DNA from: JALHVH01 sp964585685
Lineage (GTDB): Bacteria > Acidobacteriota > Aminicenantia > Aminicenantales > Saccharicenantaceae
Direction: 5' to 3'
Assembly (NCBI GenBank): GCA_964585685.1
Contig: CAZPEP010000043.1
Location: forward strand, 1 to 49,317
Length of the DNA: 49,317 nucleotides
The position numbers were made by a program, and so were the translations under genes. This document shows, one piece after another, positions 35,663 through 45,525 of this stretch; within the stretch, counting starts at the first letter, position 1, and every line of letters begins with the position of its first letter. The notes beneath the pieces are model-generated. The model was not told where the DNA came from. It saw nothing but the letters and a program-made list of their open reading frames with translations, and searched no databases.

Positions 35663-36751
35663 TCAAAATGTCTCGTGGAGCTGTTCGAGAATGGCTTTTC
35701 CGTAGCTCTCCATGTCAGTAAGCCTCGGGGACAGGGCCGACCTCAGGGTCGCGATCTCGTCTTCGAACGACCTCAGGTCGCATGGGTCGCTCCAGTTGCC
35801 GGTATTCAGGCGCTCCTCGATGTCCATGAGCGTCCGTACGCTTAGGACGTCGTTTGTGGGCAGAGGCAGGTCGCAGGTCTCCTGCTCGCAGATCTCGACC
35901 GCCCTCCGAACGATCTTCCTCAGGGAATCCTGCCGGCTTAGGATATCCCGCTTGAAGAAGTATTTTTCCTTTGCGGACTTCGCCTCGGCAAGCCGTTCGT
36001 GCAGGGCCCGAGCCTCCCCGATGAAACGATTAGTCTCCTCAAGGATGGACCCGGCGTCCAGGACCGCATATCCGTCGTTCCGATACACCCGGAACGCGCC
36101 GACATCGGGGATCGTTTCGGTCTTCAGGTGGAGTGTCAGGATTCGGGATACGGCCTCGGGATCGACCCCGTTCCCCCCGATGCCGGGGCCGAACGCCGGG
36201 GCCTCTTCGACCGGACGCTCATCCTCGTCCAAGGCTATCAGGCCGTCCCGATACCGGGAGAGCCTCCCCAGGGCCTGTTCCAGGTCGGTACCGAGGCCGC
36301 CAAGGGCCGCCATCTCCCCAAAGGGAACGCTCAATCCGTATCGGCTCTCAAACTCCGAACGGACACGGGCCGTCTCTTCGTCCGCCTTCCGGAGCAGGCC
36401 GACGATTTCCTTCCCGAGTTCCTCCGCGTTCCGGCATTCCTCGCCGATCTTGTCGGCCATCCGCCGGACCATGACCCTGCAATGGACGGCCTGTTCGACG
36501 TGCTTCCCAATCCGCTCTCGGACGCCTTCCGTGGAGGTCCTCACTTCCTCCAGCATGGACTGGAAGCTGCCGATCTCCTCTCTCCCCTTCTGGAATTCTT
36601 TCTCGAGTTCGACGATCCTTTGACGCGCCTTCTCATTCTCCTGCTCGATGGTCTCGGCGAGCGACCTCTCGATGTCGCTCTTCTTCCGCGCGATCAGATC
36701 CTCGATACATCGCTCAAGATCTTCTTCGGTCCCTCGTTCCGTTACTGTCAT
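35663..36751 (-). CDS. Coiled-coil protein of unknown function, coupled to a PilZ gene
   Basis: 362 aa from ATG 36751 (GAGAGGA upstream). Residues ~10-110 are a long heptad-rich coiled coil (AETIEQENEKARQRIVELEKEFQKG, shown only in part). A helical middle follows with a Cys-bearing stretch and a further helical C-terminal domain. No membrane segment, signal peptide or known catalytic motif. Its ATG overlaps the PilZ stop (ATGA, 36748-36751), implying coupled translation. It may be the effector that the PilZ protein controls; that is inference from position only. Confidence 0.7.
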   Translation of the reverse strand: MTVTERGTEEDLERCIEDLIARKKSDIERSLAETIEQENEKARQRIVELEKEFQKGREEIGSFQSMLEEVRTSTEGVRERIGKHVEQAVHCRVMVRRMADKIGEECRNAEELGKEIVGLLRKADEETARVRSEFESRYGLSVPFGEMAALGGLGTDLEQALGRLSRYRDGLIALDEDERPVEEAPAFGPGIGGNGVDPEAVSRILTLHLKTETIPDVGAFRVYRNDGYAVLDAGSILEETNRFIGEARALHERLAEAKSAKEKYFFKRDILSRQDSLRKIVRRAVEICEQETCDLPLPTNDVLSVRTLMDIEERLNTGNWSDPCDLRSFEDEIATLRSALSPRLTDMESYGKAILEQLHETF

Positions 36752-37164
36752 CGTTCCTCTCCCGTCCTGTCTTCGGCGGCCCCCGGCCCCCCCCCAGTTA
36801 GCGGGAGACGACGGTGGGGCGGCCCATTTTTCTGGAATAGATGGTTGATGAGCGACATGACGCTTCCGGGGATCTGGTGCTGGAATTCGATGCCCGCCTC
36901 GAACAGCCCGGGTTCGACCTCCCGGACCCATCGGACCCGCCCGAGGATCCTTATGAACTTGCGGGACCTGGCCAGAGCGATGGTCAGCGTGAGATCGACG
37001 CCCTCGTCTAACGGCCTGTCGGCCTGCACCCTGACGCCGCCCAAGGACAGGTCCCGGGTCAAGGCGTCGAAGGTCTCGATGGCCTCGCCGCCCTGCTGCC
37101 TCTTCAGCTCGATGACGACACGGTCCTCTTCGTCGACCCTCACGTCGCGTCTTTGCTCTTTCAT
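36748..37164 (-). CDS. Single-domain PilZ protein
   Basis: 138 aa. PilZ residues are intact: R5...R9 (RRDVR) and D38-L-S40-L-G-G43 (DLSLGG), the c-di-GMP-binding pattern RxxxR...DxSxxG. The domain fills residues 1-~110; the tail (GGPGAAEDRTGEER) is disordered. Expected to bind c-di-GMP and relay it to a partner, most simply the coiled-coil protein it is translated with. No clear promoter was found in the 155-bp gap upstream. Confidence 0.85.
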   Translation of the reverse strand: MKEQRRDVRVDEEDRVVIELKRQQGGEAIETFDALTRDLSLGGVRVQADRPLDEGVDLTLTIALARSRKFIRILGRVRWVREVEPGLFEAGIEFQHQIPGSVMSLINHLFQKNGPPHRRLPLTGGGPGAAEDRTGEER

Positions 37165-37319
37165 GTTCGACCCTAGGCATCAGGATGCGCCCGACCTAAC
37201 AAAGGGTCCATCGCCCGTCGGGATGATTACGGGGGGGATATTTTACCGTCGGGCCTCACCTCTAAGGGGGACCGACGTCCTGGGATAGGTCCGGCGGGCC
37301 TCCGGCCTGTCCGCGAACG

Positions 37320-38603
37320 TTATAGGACGATCTTCTTTTTCCCCCACCGGAGCTTCATCGTCAGCACGCGGTCCGTCGAGAAGATCCGGGCGGCGATGAC
37401 GACCAGCACGAGAAAGACGACGGTCATGTAGAGGATCCCGTACAGGACGGCCGAGTAATGTCCCAGCATCATATTGGGTGTCGCCAGGAAGGGATGGGAG
37501 AACGGGATGGCCAGGACAAGGATCTTGGCGGGAAGAGGCAGAGACTGGACGTCCGTGAAGATGGTCAGGAGATAGGGGACGAGGATCAACAGCATCAGAG
37601 GGAGGGTCAGGGTTTGGGCGCTCCGGAAATCCTCGGCCAGGACCCCGAGGATCGTGGCCATGGCCAGGCCGCAGAGGATGGCCATGAACAGGGCGATGCC
37701 GAGGAGGAGATAGCCGTTGCCCGAGAGGGCCAGTCCGAGTTGTTTGATGACCCCGCTCACGGCCGCGCTGGCCTGGACGTCCCCCATGATCCCGCTCATG
37801 TAGGATTTCATTCCGATCATATAGATGGCCGCCGACAGCAGGCCGACGATGGCGGCGGCAAGCATCTTCGTCGTCACGATGGACGTTCGCGGGATCGGGA
37901 CCGTCAGCAGGGTTTCCAGGGTCTTGTTCTGCTTCTCCATGGCAATGGCCGAGATGACCATCTGTGCGGCGTTCATGATGATGAAGAACAAGATGATCGG
38001 GACGAGGAAGGACTGGGAAAAGACGAATCCCGAGATGACCGAGGCCGAGCCTTCGGCCATCCTGTCCCTCACGATGATGAAATCCTTGCTCTTTATCGGG
38101 TTCTTCAGGACGTCCGGAGGGAAATCGGGAACCCTCTTCCGGAGAACGTTGTCGGAGAGATAAGAGTTCGTCGCGCTGATCACGGCCCGGAGAATCTCGG
38201 ACTTCCTCATCCCTCCCATGGAGAAGCTCCTGAGGAAAGTGTAGGTCGAGATCTCGATCGGCTCGAGCCGGGCCACGGACTCTCCGAACCCCCGGGGAAT
38301 AACAAGGAGGATATAGGCCTCCCCGCGCTTGGCCGCCTCGACGGCCGCCTCCGCATCGGTCTCCCCGCTCTGCTCGATCTTGAAGTTTGCGGCCTTCAAG
38401 CCCGCCGCGAGGCCCTTAGAGAGCTCGGACCCGTCCAGGTCCAGGACCGAGATGTTCTGGGTCGCGGCAGCCTTCTTCATCTCCGTCTTGGCCATTTGGC
38501 CGACGAAATAGAAGATGGCCACCATCATGAGCAGGGATAAGACAAGCTGCTTGTTGATGAGCTCCTTGATTTCCTTGAAGAGAAGATTGGAGAATTTCTT
38601 CAT
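37320..38603 (-). CDS. ABC-2 type permease (NatB-like)
   Basis: 427 aa. One helix near the N-terminus (QLVLSLLMMVAIFYFVGQM) precedes an extracytoplasmic domain (~37-195), and five to six helices fill the C-terminal half (IILFFIIMNAAQMVISAIAMEKQNKTLETLLTVPI...). The MEKQNKTLETLLTVPIPR stretch after the second helix is the hallmark of NatB/YhaP-type exporters. Start 38603 overlaps the ATPase stop by 4 bp. Together they likely export an ion, peptide or small molecule; the substrate is unknown. Confidence 0.87.
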   Translation of the reverse strand: MKKFSNLLFKEIKELINKQLVLSLLMMVAIFYFVGQMAKTEMKKAAATQNISVLDLDGSELSKGLAAGLKAANFKIEQSGETDAEAAVEAAKRGEAYILLVIPRGFGESVARLEPIEISTYTFLRSFSMGGMRKSEILRAVISATNSYLSDNVLRKRVPDFPPDVLKNPIKSKDFIIVRDRMAEGSASVISGFVFSQSFLVPIILFFIIMNAAQMVISAIAMEKQNKTLETLLTVPIPRTSIVTTKMLAAAIVGLLSAAIYMIGMKSYMSGIMGDVQASAAVSGVIKQLGLALSGNGYLLLGIALFMAILCGLAMATILGVLAEDFRSAQTLTLPLMLLILVPYLLTIFTDVQSLPLPAKILVLAIPFSHPFLATPNMMLGHYSAVLYGILYMTVVFLVLVVIAARIFSTDRVLTMKLRWGKKKIVL

Positions 38604-39322
38604 CTGAGGGCGCTCCTGAAGACGACCTCCAGATTGGCCGCCTGGTACTTATCCTTCAATTCCTGGGACGTCCCCTGGTCGAGGAAGCGGCCCTTGTTGA
38701 TGAGGGCTACGCGGTCGGAGAGGAACTCGATCTCCAGCATGTTATGGGAGGAGAGGAGGACCGCGATCCCCTCCCTGGCAAACCTCTTGATGATCTCGCG
38801 GACCTCGAGCGAGTTGATGACGTCGAGGCCCGAGGTCGGCTCGTCCAGGATGACCAAGGCGGGCTTGGTCATCAGGGCCCGAGCCAGGAGGAGCTTGCGG
38901 ACCATGCCCTTGCTGTAGGTCCCGACCTTGTCCTTGAGGCGCGGCCCCAACTCGGCGATGCTTTCGGCCCGGCTCAGGAACACGGCCAGCTCGGAGGCGG
39001 ACCGGGCGTAGAACTTCGCCATGAACCGGAGGTAATCCATGCCCTTGAGGTGCCGGTAGGCTCCGGCCTCCTCGGGCAGATAGCTGATGCCCTCGCGGAA
39101 CTTCTCGGGGTTCTTCTTCAGGTCGTGCTCGAGAAAGGTCACCTTGCCCTCGGTCACGGTGAGGAGCGTCGCGACGATGCGCAGGGTCGTCGTCTTCCCC
39201 GCCCCGTTCGGCCCGATGAGGGCGAAGACCTCGCCGGTTTTGACCTCGAAATCGATGCCTTTCAGGGCCTCGAAGCCGCCGTAGCGCTTCTTCAGCCCTT
39301 CCACCTTCAGTACAGGGGCCAT
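38600..39322 (-). CDS. ABC exporter ATPase (NatA-like)
   Basis: 240 aa from ATG 39322 (GGAGGT 4 nt upstream; an alternative ATG lies at 39334). Walker A GPNGAGKTT, Walker B LVILDEPTSGLD and switch His in SSHNMLE are normal. The signature is YSKGM instead of LSGGQ, as in other NatA-type proteins. Energises the permease encoded next; the 4-bp overlap shows coupled expression. Confidence 0.9.
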   Translation of the reverse strand: MAPVLKVEGLKKRYGGFEALKGIDFEVKTGEVFALIGPNGAGKTTTLRIVATLLTVTEGKVTFLEHDLKKNPEKFREGISYLPEEAGAYRHLKGMDYLRFMAKFYARSASELAVFLSRAESIAELGPRLKDKVGTYSKGMVRKLLLARALMTKPALVILDEPTSGLDVINSLEVREIIKRFAREGIAVLLSSHNMLEIEFLSDRVALINKGRFLDQGTSQELKDKYQAANLEVVFRSALR

Positions 39323-39495
39323 GCGCACCTCCATAGAACTCCGATCACTATATCACGCCGAGGATCTCGTTACCATATTCGGATAACCGGAGCGGCGCGT
39401 TCAGCCCCGGGCACGGACCGCGCCGGAACGGGATGACGAGAATGAGAATCCCGGGGCGGGCGTCGAAGGCCCTTCCGAAAAGCCGCGAGGCCGGG

Positions 39496-42400
39496 TCAGA
39501 GGGCCGCGAGGCTGGCGTCGACGAGCTCGATCTCGGCCTTTAGGTCCGCAGCTTTCTGCCGCTCCTTAGCGACGACGTCGGCGGGGGCCCTCCCCGTGAA
39601 GCCGTCGTTCGAGAGGCGTCCCTCGATCCTCGCCAGGTCCTCGACGAGCTTCCGGCGCCGGGATTCCAGCCTCTCGCGCTCCTTGGCCGGATCGACGACG
39701 CCGGCCAGAAAGAGCTCCACGTCTCCGACGACGTGGGCGGCCGCGGTCGCCGGCCGGGCCAGGTCGGCCGCGATATCGAACGATTCTAAGGCGGCCATAT
39801 GGACGATGAGCGGCTTCATGCGGGTCAGGATGTCCGCCGGCCGGCCGGAGGCCTTGGCGAACGCGGCAAGCCGGCGGCTCGGGGGGATATGATGCACGGC
39901 CCGGATCTCCCGGACGGCGCGGACGAGGTCCTGGGCGAGGGCGAAGTTCGTTTCGAGGCCGTCGTCCTCCCGCATCGGAGCCGGCGCGGGCCAGGGAGCC
40001 GCGATCAGGAGGGGCGACGGCGGGAGCGGGCTCACAAGACCGCGCACGGGGCACTGGACGTTCAGACGATCCCAGAGGACCTCGGTGATGAACGGAACGA
40101 AGGGGTGGAAGAGCCGCAGGGTTTGGTCCAGGGCGAAGGCCAGGACGGACCGGGCGACGGGCGCCGCCGCCTCATCCTTGAGCCTGGGCTTGATGATCTC
40201 GAGGTACCAGTCGCAAAGCTCGGACCAGAAGAACTCCCGGGCCGCGCCGATGGCCGCCGACGGGTTGTAGGCCCCGAGCTCGTCCGTTACCTTCCGCGTG
40301 ACCCTCGACAGCCGGGACAGGATCCAGCGGTCCTCCTCCTCGAGATCCGTGGGCGCGAGGGAGAGGAAGCCGTGCTCGCCGAGGTTCATCAGAGCGAACC
40401 GGGCCGCGTTCCAGAGCTTGGTGCAGAAGGCCCGCCCGAGCTCGAAGCGCTCGCTGATGACCTTGGCCATCGGGATGTCCGCCATCGTCCCCAGGACGTC
40501 GAACTCCTTGCCGGTCTTTGGACAGAGATAGGTGAAGATGGACCGGCCGTGCTTGGCCGTCGCCAGGTCCACGAGCTCCCCCGTGTACGGCGAGATCGCC
40601 TGGACGGGCAGGCGGATGTCCTGGGTCCCGGTCTGCATGTCGCAAATGACGTAGCGCATGGCGTCGGCGCCGTATTTTTCGATGATATCCTCGGGGTCGA
40701 TGCCGTTGCCCTTGCTCTTGCTCATCCGCTCGCCCTTGCCGTCCTGGATGTTGGCGTGGATGAAGCAGTCGGTAAACGGGACATCGCCGAGAAGGTATAG
40801 GCCCATGATCTGCATCCGGGCGACCCACAAGGTGATGATGTCTCGGGCCGTGACCAGGCAGGACCCCGGATAATAATAGCTCAGGCAATCCTCGCGTCCG
40901 TCGACGCGTCCAAGCGGCCGCTGGCCGGCGTCGAGCTCGGCCGTGGCGGGATCGGGCCAGCCGAGCGTGCTGAACGGCCAGAGGGCGGAGCTGAACCACG
41001 TGTCGAGGACGTCGGGGTCCTGTTCGAGGCCGGCGGCCTCAAGGGAGGCGGCGAACGCCTTCTCGGACTGCGCGTCCCTGAGCGAGACGAGGAGGTCGTA
41101 CCTCTGGCTCTTATTCAAACGGCCCCGCTCAGAGAGCGGGTACAGGCGTCCCTCGGCGTCGGCGATCCAGGCGTAAAGTCCCGGAGCTTCCAGCCCGGGC
41201 AGGGCGGCGACGGCGCCTTCGATCGCAGAACCATCGAAGCTCGCGTGCCAGATGGGAATGCGGTGGCCCCACCAGAGCTGGCGGCTGATGCACCAGTCGC
41301 GCTTCTCGGCGAGCCAGTTCCGGTACGTTCCCGCGTAACGGGCGTGGTCTGGGTGGAAGACCAGCCGCTTCCCGCTCGGCGAGAGGTAAGCGTCGCCCGC
41401 GGCGTCGACGGCGGCCTGGCCCAAGCCCGCGGCGCGGAATTCTTTCCCCGTCCCCGAGCCGCAGAGGATGCCGCCCTCAATCTCGCCCATCCGGACGAAC
41501 CACTGCTTGGAGATGTATGGCTCGATGGGGGTCTTCGACCTGTCGGAATGGCCGATCTCGATCACCCGGTCCTCGATGTCCTCGATGAGTCCCCGGACCT
41601 TGAGATCGGCGACGACCTTCTTCCGGGCCTCGAAGCGGTCTAAGCCAGCATACGGCCCGGCATTGGCGTTGAGCGTGCCGTCGGGATTCAGGATATTGAT
41701 GAGCTCCACGATGTCCGTGTGGCGCTCCCGGACCGCGTAATCGTTGGGGTCATGGGCCGGGGTGATCTTCACGCACCCGGAGCCAAGGGCGGGGTCGGCC
41801 CATTCGTCGAGGACGAGGGGGATGGGCCTGTCGAGGAGCGGGAGGAGGACCTTCCGGCCGCGGGCGGCCATGTCCCGGAGCACGAGAAGCCCTTGGAGGA
41901 CGGTCGTCCGGCGCTCTTCGACGCGCTCCAGGACGGCCACGAGCTCGGCCTTCTCCTTCTTCGACGCCGCTTCCATCCGTTCCCGGAGGGCCCGGACCTG
42001 TTTTTCGAGCTCGCCGGCGGGGTTGGGGTGGCAGGCCACGGCCGTGTCCCCGAGCATCGTCTCGGGCCGGGTTGTCGCGACCGTCAGGAAGGCGGGCTCG
42101 CCCGGCCCGGGGTCGACGATCGGGTACTTGATGTGCCAAAAGTGGCCATGGACCTTCTCATAGACGATCTCGTCGTCCGAGACGGCCGTCTGGAGCTGGC
42201 AGTCCCAATTGACCATGCGGTTGCCGCGGTAGATGAGCCCTTCGCGGAACAGGCGGAAGAACGCTTCCCGGACGGCCCGGGCGCAAACGGGGTCCATGGT
42301 GAAACGCTGGCGCTTCCAGTCGCAGGAACAGCCCATGCTCTCCTGCTGGCGGATGATGCGCTCCCGGTATTCGTCCTTCCAGGCCTGGATCCGGGCCACG

Positions 42401-42741
42401 AGGGCCTCGCGGCCGATGTCGTGGCGCGTCTTCCCCTCGAGCTCGAAGAGCCGCTTCTCGACGACGGCCTGGGTGCCGATCCCGGCGTGGTCCGTCCCGG
42501 GCATCCACAGGGTGTTGGCCCCCATCATCCGGTGCCACCGGATGAGAAGATCCTGCATGACATTGTCCATGGCATGGCCCATGTGGAGGGCGCCGGTGAC
42601 GTTGGGCAGGGGCATCATGATGACATAGCGCTCGGCGCGGAGGTCCGGCACGGCGGCGAACGCGTCCGCTTCGAGCCATCGCTTCGTGATCGGCCCTTCG
42701 TGGAGCTTGTGGTCATAGAGCTTCGGCAGTTCTTCGAACAT
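39496..42741 (-). CDS. valS: Valine-tRNA ligase
   Basis: 1081 aa from ATG 42741 (GGAGGA upstream). Class I synthetase: HMGH at 53-56 (PNVTGALHMGHAM), editing domain, GTDHAGIGTQ, RMSKSKGN at 672-679, anticodon-binding domain and the C-terminal coiled coil of ValRS (DPAKERERLESRRRKLVEDL). Charges tRNA-Val, one isoacceptor of which lies at 1982. It is ~130 aa longer than the E. coli enzyme because of insertions: a helical one in the editing domain (ELEKQVRALRERMEAASKK...), one near GSGTGKEFRAAG, and one after the KMSKS loop (SPYTGELVDLATAKHGRS). An upstream extension is open but carries no conserved sequence. The 167-bp leader shows no T-box motif that I can recognise. Confidence 0.97.
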   Translation of the reverse strand: MFEELPKLYDHKLHEGPITKRWLEADAFAAVPDLRAERYVIMMPLPNVTGALHMGHAMDNVMQDLLIRWHRMMGANTLWMPGTDHAGIGTQAVVEKRLFELEGKTRHDIGREALVARIQAWKDEYRERIIRQQESMGCSCDWKRQRFTMDPVCARAVREAFFRLFREGLIYRGNRMVNWDCQLQTAVSDDEIVYEKVHGHFWHIKYPIVDPGPGEPAFLTVATTRPETMLGDTAVACHPNPAGELEKQVRALRERMEAASKKEKAELVAVLERVEERRTTVLQGLLVLRDMAARGRKVLLPLLDRPIPLVLDEWADPALGSGCVKITPAHDPNDYAVRERHTDIVELINILNPDGTLNANAGPYAGLDRFEARKKVVADLKVRGLIEDIEDRVIEIGHSDRSKTPIEPYISKQWFVRMGEIEGGILCGSGTGKEFRAAGLGQAAVDAAGDAYLSPSGKRLVFHPDHARYAGTYRNWLAEKRDWCISRQLWWGHRIPIWHASFDGSAIEGAVAALPGLEAPGLYAWIADAEGRLYPLSERGRLNKSQRYDLLVSLRDAQSEKAFAASLEAAGLEQDPDVLDTWFSSALWPFSTLGWPDPATAELDAGQRPLGRVDGREDCLSYYYPGSCLVTARDIITLWVARMQIMGLYLLGDVPFTDCFIHANIQDGKGERMSKSKGNGIDPEDIIEKYGADAMRYVICDMQTGTQDIRLPVQAISPYTGELVDLATAKHGRSIFTYLCPKTGKEFDVLGTMADIPMAKVISERFELGRAFCTKLWNAARFALMNLGEHGFLSLAPTDLEEEDRWILSRLSRVTRKVTDELGAYNPSAAIGAAREFFWSELCDWYLEIIKPRLKDEAAAPVARSVLAFALDQTLRLFHPFVPFITEVLWDRLNVQCPVRGLVSPLPPSPLLIAAPWPAPAPMREDDGLETNFALAQDLVRAVREIRAVHHIPPSRRLAAFAKASGRPADILTRMKPLIVHMAALESFDIAADLARPATAAAHVVGDVELFLAGVVDPAKERERLESRRRKLVEDLARIEGRLSNDGFTGRAPADVVAKERQKAADLKAEIELVDASLAAL

Positions 42742-42908
42742 GACAGAATTCCTCCGTATATTTGTACCATATCGATACCCGCCAGGCAAACCGGCGGGCT
42801 TGCCTTCAAAGGATACAAGGTGCAGCGATCCATCCCTGCCAGAGGCGAATTTCGGTTGTATAAAGGGGAAGATGAAAATCGCGATAGTGCCCGGGCATCC
42901 GCCCGACG

Positions 42909-43610
42909 TCAATGGATGACGTGGAGGATGCGGCCCCACCGGGCGCGAGGGAAATACTGAGTCCAGCGGCGTAATTTGTCCTTGAGGCCCGTCTTCAGGT
43001 GAACATTCTCCTCGGCCCGGTAGGAGAAGAACAGGACCCAGGGACGGCCCCGGACGGCCGAAACCGGAAGGCATCCCCAGAAACGGCTGTCGTAGCTGTG
43101 GTCCCGGTTGTCGCCCATCACGAAGAGATGCCCGGGGGGGACGACGATCGGCCCGAAGTTGTCCCGGCGCCCGGATTCGCCGAAGCGCGCGGCGTCCGCC
43201 GGGATGATCATCGCGTCCTTATGACGGGCATATCTCTCGTCCAGGGCCTTTCCGTTGACGAAAACGCGCTTGTCGACGATCCTCACCGTGTCTCCTTCCG
43301 TCGCGACGACCCTTTTCACGAGCTCCTTCCCGCCGTCCTTGAGGAACTTGAAGGTCACCGGGTCGCCGATGGCCGCGTCCCTGCGGGGCATGATGGCTCG
43401 TTCGAGAGGCAGGAAGGGTCGGGCATAGGCCATACGGTTGATGAACAGGAAATCACCGACGAGGATCGTATCCTCCATCGACGGCGTCGGCACCTGGGAT
43501 GTCTGGGCGACGAACGTATTGACGAAAAGGACGAAGAGCGCGGTCTCGGCGAACAGCTCGACGTATTGCCGTAACATGCTCTTATTCTTAACCTTCATCC
43601 CGCCGTGCAT
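42909..43610 (-). CDS. lepB: Signal peptidase I
   Basis: 233 aa from ATG 43610 (AAGGA 8 nt upstream; ATG 43598 is the alternative). A single N-terminal helix (LFAETALFVLFVNTFVAQ) is followed by catalytic Ser44 in PTPSMEDT, general base Lys99 in ELVKRVVA, and box E VMGDNRDHSYDSR. It cleaves signal peptides of the many exported proteins encoded here. Upstream of valS on the same strand with a 167-bp gap. Confidence 0.95.
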   Translation of the reverse strand: MHGGMKVKNKSMLRQYVELFAETALFVLFVNTFVAQTSQVPTPSMEDTILVGDFLFINRMAYARPFLPLERAIMPRRDAAIGDPVTFKFLKDGGKELVKRVVATEGDTVRIVDKRVFVNGKALDERYARHKDAMIIPADAARFGESGRRDNFGPIVVPPGHLFVMGDNRDHSYDSRFWGCLPVSAVRGRPWVLFFSYRAEENVHLKTGLKDKLRRWTQYFPRARWGRILHVIH

Positions 43611-43740
43611 GCGTCCGTCCTTTCCGAGCTGTCTTATCTGATGGGTCCGCCAATTTCGCCGTCCCAGCCTAGCTCGTTCAGGCGGCGTGGCTTTCCGAAC
43701 GTATAATTGTCTTACCGAATTCACGGAATAGAGCGAAAAA

Positions 43741-45459
43741 TCAATGAATTCGTTCTGTTCCGGCCTCGCGGCCCCGGAACAGCGTCATGATGACACGGGC
43801 CTTCCCTATCTCGTCCGGCGACATCTCGAACAAGTCCCGGTCGAGGACGACGAGGTCGGCCGACTTCCCCGGCTCGATGGAGCCCGTCTCCCTTTCCAGG
43901 AAATTGGCGTAGGCCCCGAAGATGGTGAAGCTTGCGATCATCTGCTCGAGCGTCGCCCGCTCCTCCGGCCAGAGGACGTCGTCGGGGCCCGTCGTCCCGG
44001 GGGCCCGGCGGGTCATCCCGATCTGGATGGCCTGGAGGGGATCGCACGGAATGGTTACCGTGTAATCACTCGACGAAGCCACGGGGACGCCGGCCTTGAA
44101 GAAGCTCTCCATGGGGTATTCGGCGTCGGCCCTCGGCTGCCCCAGGTAAGGGACCTGGAGGTTTCGATAGTAGTCGTCCTTCATGAACCAGAACGGCTGG
44201 GTGACGGCGACGGCGCCGAGCGCTTTGAATCGGAGAATGTCGGCCGGAGCGACCAGCTGGAGGTGCGTGAGGAGGGGTCGGGCGTCGCGCGGGCCGTTGG
44301 CTTTCGCGGCAGCTCCGATGCCGTCGAGGACCTCGGCTACGGCCGCGTCCCCGATGGCGTGAAAATGGAGCTGGAAGCCCGCCTTGTCCAGGGCAACGCA
44401 CGCCGCGTCAAGGGCTTCCGGCGTCCAAAGCGGCTCACCCCGGAAGCCCGGCTTATGGATATACGGCTCTTTGAGGAAAGCCGTGCTCCCCTCGACGACG
44501 CCGTCGACGAAGATCTTGGCGGCCTCAGTCCGGAAGAGGAGCCCCATGTTCTTCGCCCGCTCCGCCTCCAGCCCGGAAACTTGGGCGATCCCTTTCTCCG
44601 GGTCCGCGTAGAGCGAGGCGCGAAACCTCATCCGGAGCTTCCCCTCGCGCTCGAGGGTTTTGTAGGCCGCGAGGGAATTCCCGCCGGGGTCGAGAGAGGC
44701 TTCGTGGGCCGTCGTGATGCCGAAGCCCAGGGCCATCTTCTGGTATTCCTCGAGCCCCCGGGCTATCTCGTCCGCGGTGAAATCGGGGATGACCTTATCC
44801 ACGAGGCCGGCCGCGCTCTCGCGCAGGGTGCCGCTTGGCTCGCCGGTCTTCGGGTCGCGCTCGATGACGCCGCCCGGAGGGTCGCGCGTGTCCTTCGTCA
44901 CCCCGGCCAGCCCGAGGGTCTTCGTGTTCACCCAGGTCGAGTGCCCATCCTCGGAGGACAGCGCCGCCGGGAGGTTCGCGACGACCGCGTCGAGCGCCTC
45001 TTTCAGCGGGCCGTTCCCGTCGAAGACGGTGTTGCTCCAGCCGCCTCCGCGGACGACCGAAAGGCCGGGGTGGGCCGCGATGAATTCCCGGACGGCCTTT
45101 TGATAATCGGCGATCGAACGTAGGCCGAACAGGGCGACAGCGCCGAACTGTTCGACGGCCGCCGACGGATGGCAGTGGGCGTCGATGAAGCCGGGAAGGA
45201 CCAGCTTACCGCCAAGGTCCATGACCTGCGTATTCTTTCCGACGAAGCGGGCGACGCCCTTGTTCGTTCCGATAAAGAGGAACAGGCCGTCCTTGACGGC
45301 CACGGCCTCGGCCCGGCTGCGGGCGGCATCCACGGTATAGATGTCGCCGTTCTTCAGGACGAGGTCAGCTTCCGGACCTTTCTGCGGCGCGCAGGCGACG
45401 AAGAAGCCGACGGCGATCAGGACGATGGGCCGAAAAACTGATCCCAATCTCTTGCGCAT
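43741..45459 (-). CDS. Lipoprotein amidohydrolase, YtcJ-like (amidohydrolase 3)
   Basis: 572 aa from ATG 45459 (GGAGGA site). Lipobox VAC with C23. Metal-binding H95-C-H97 in FIDAHCHP, ELHFHAIGDAAV-type second-shell histidine motif (LHFHAIGD) and a late Asp in SSDYTVT. This is the YtcJ-type metal-dependent hydrolase family (TIM barrel inside a small beta domain, DLVLKNGDIYTVD at the front). Substrates are N-substituted amides or related compounds and cannot be read from sequence. Predicted periplasm-facing lipoprotein. Confidence 0.9.
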   Translation of the reverse strand: MRKRLGSVFRPIVLIAVGFFVACAPQKGPEADLVLKNGDIYTVDAARSRAEAVAVKDGLFLFIGTNKGVARFVGKNTQVMDLGGKLVLPGFIDAHCHPSAAVEQFGAVALFGLRSIADYQKAVREFIAAHPGLSVVRGGGWSNTVFDGNGPLKEALDAVVANLPAALSSEDGHSTWVNTKTLGLAGVTKDTRDPPGGVIERDPKTGEPSGTLRESAAGLVDKVIPDFTADEIARGLEEYQKMALGFGITTAHEASLDPGGNSLAAYKTLEREGKLRMRFRASLYADPEKGIAQVSGLEAERAKNMGLLFRTEAAKIFVDGVVEGSTAFLKEPYIHKPGFRGEPLWTPEALDAACVALDKAGFQLHFHAIGDAAVAEVLDGIGAAAKANGPRDARPLLTHLQLVAPADILRFKALGAVAVTQPFWFMKDDYYRNLQVPYLGQPRADAEYPMESFFKAGVPVASSSDYTVTIPCDPLQAIQIGMTRRAPGTTGPDDVLWPEERATLEQMIASFTIFGAYANFLERETGSIEPGKSADLVVLDRDLFEMSPDEIGKARVIMTLFRGREAGTERIH

Positions 45460-45496
45460 GTCCGTCCTCCGTATCGTTCCTGTGCTGTTCCGCCCA

Positions 45497-45525
45497 TGTA
45501 TAACAGAGCGGCGGCGGACTGTCAA
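45497..45525 (-). promoter_or_regulatory. Promoter of the amidohydrolase gene
   Basis: Minus strand TTGACA (45525-45520), 17-bp spacer, TATACA (45502-45497). Confidence 0.75.

Noticed and set aside
42742..42908. T-box riboswitch before valS
   Set aside because: No recognisable T-box TGG-N-ACC bulge sequence or specifier structure; only a small GCCCGCC/GGCGGGT hairpin.
42742..43074. 111-codon upstream extension of valS
   Set aside because: Non-conserved Pro/Gly-rich sequence that overlaps lepB; ATG 42741 has a good GGAGGA site and the expected ValRS N-terminus.
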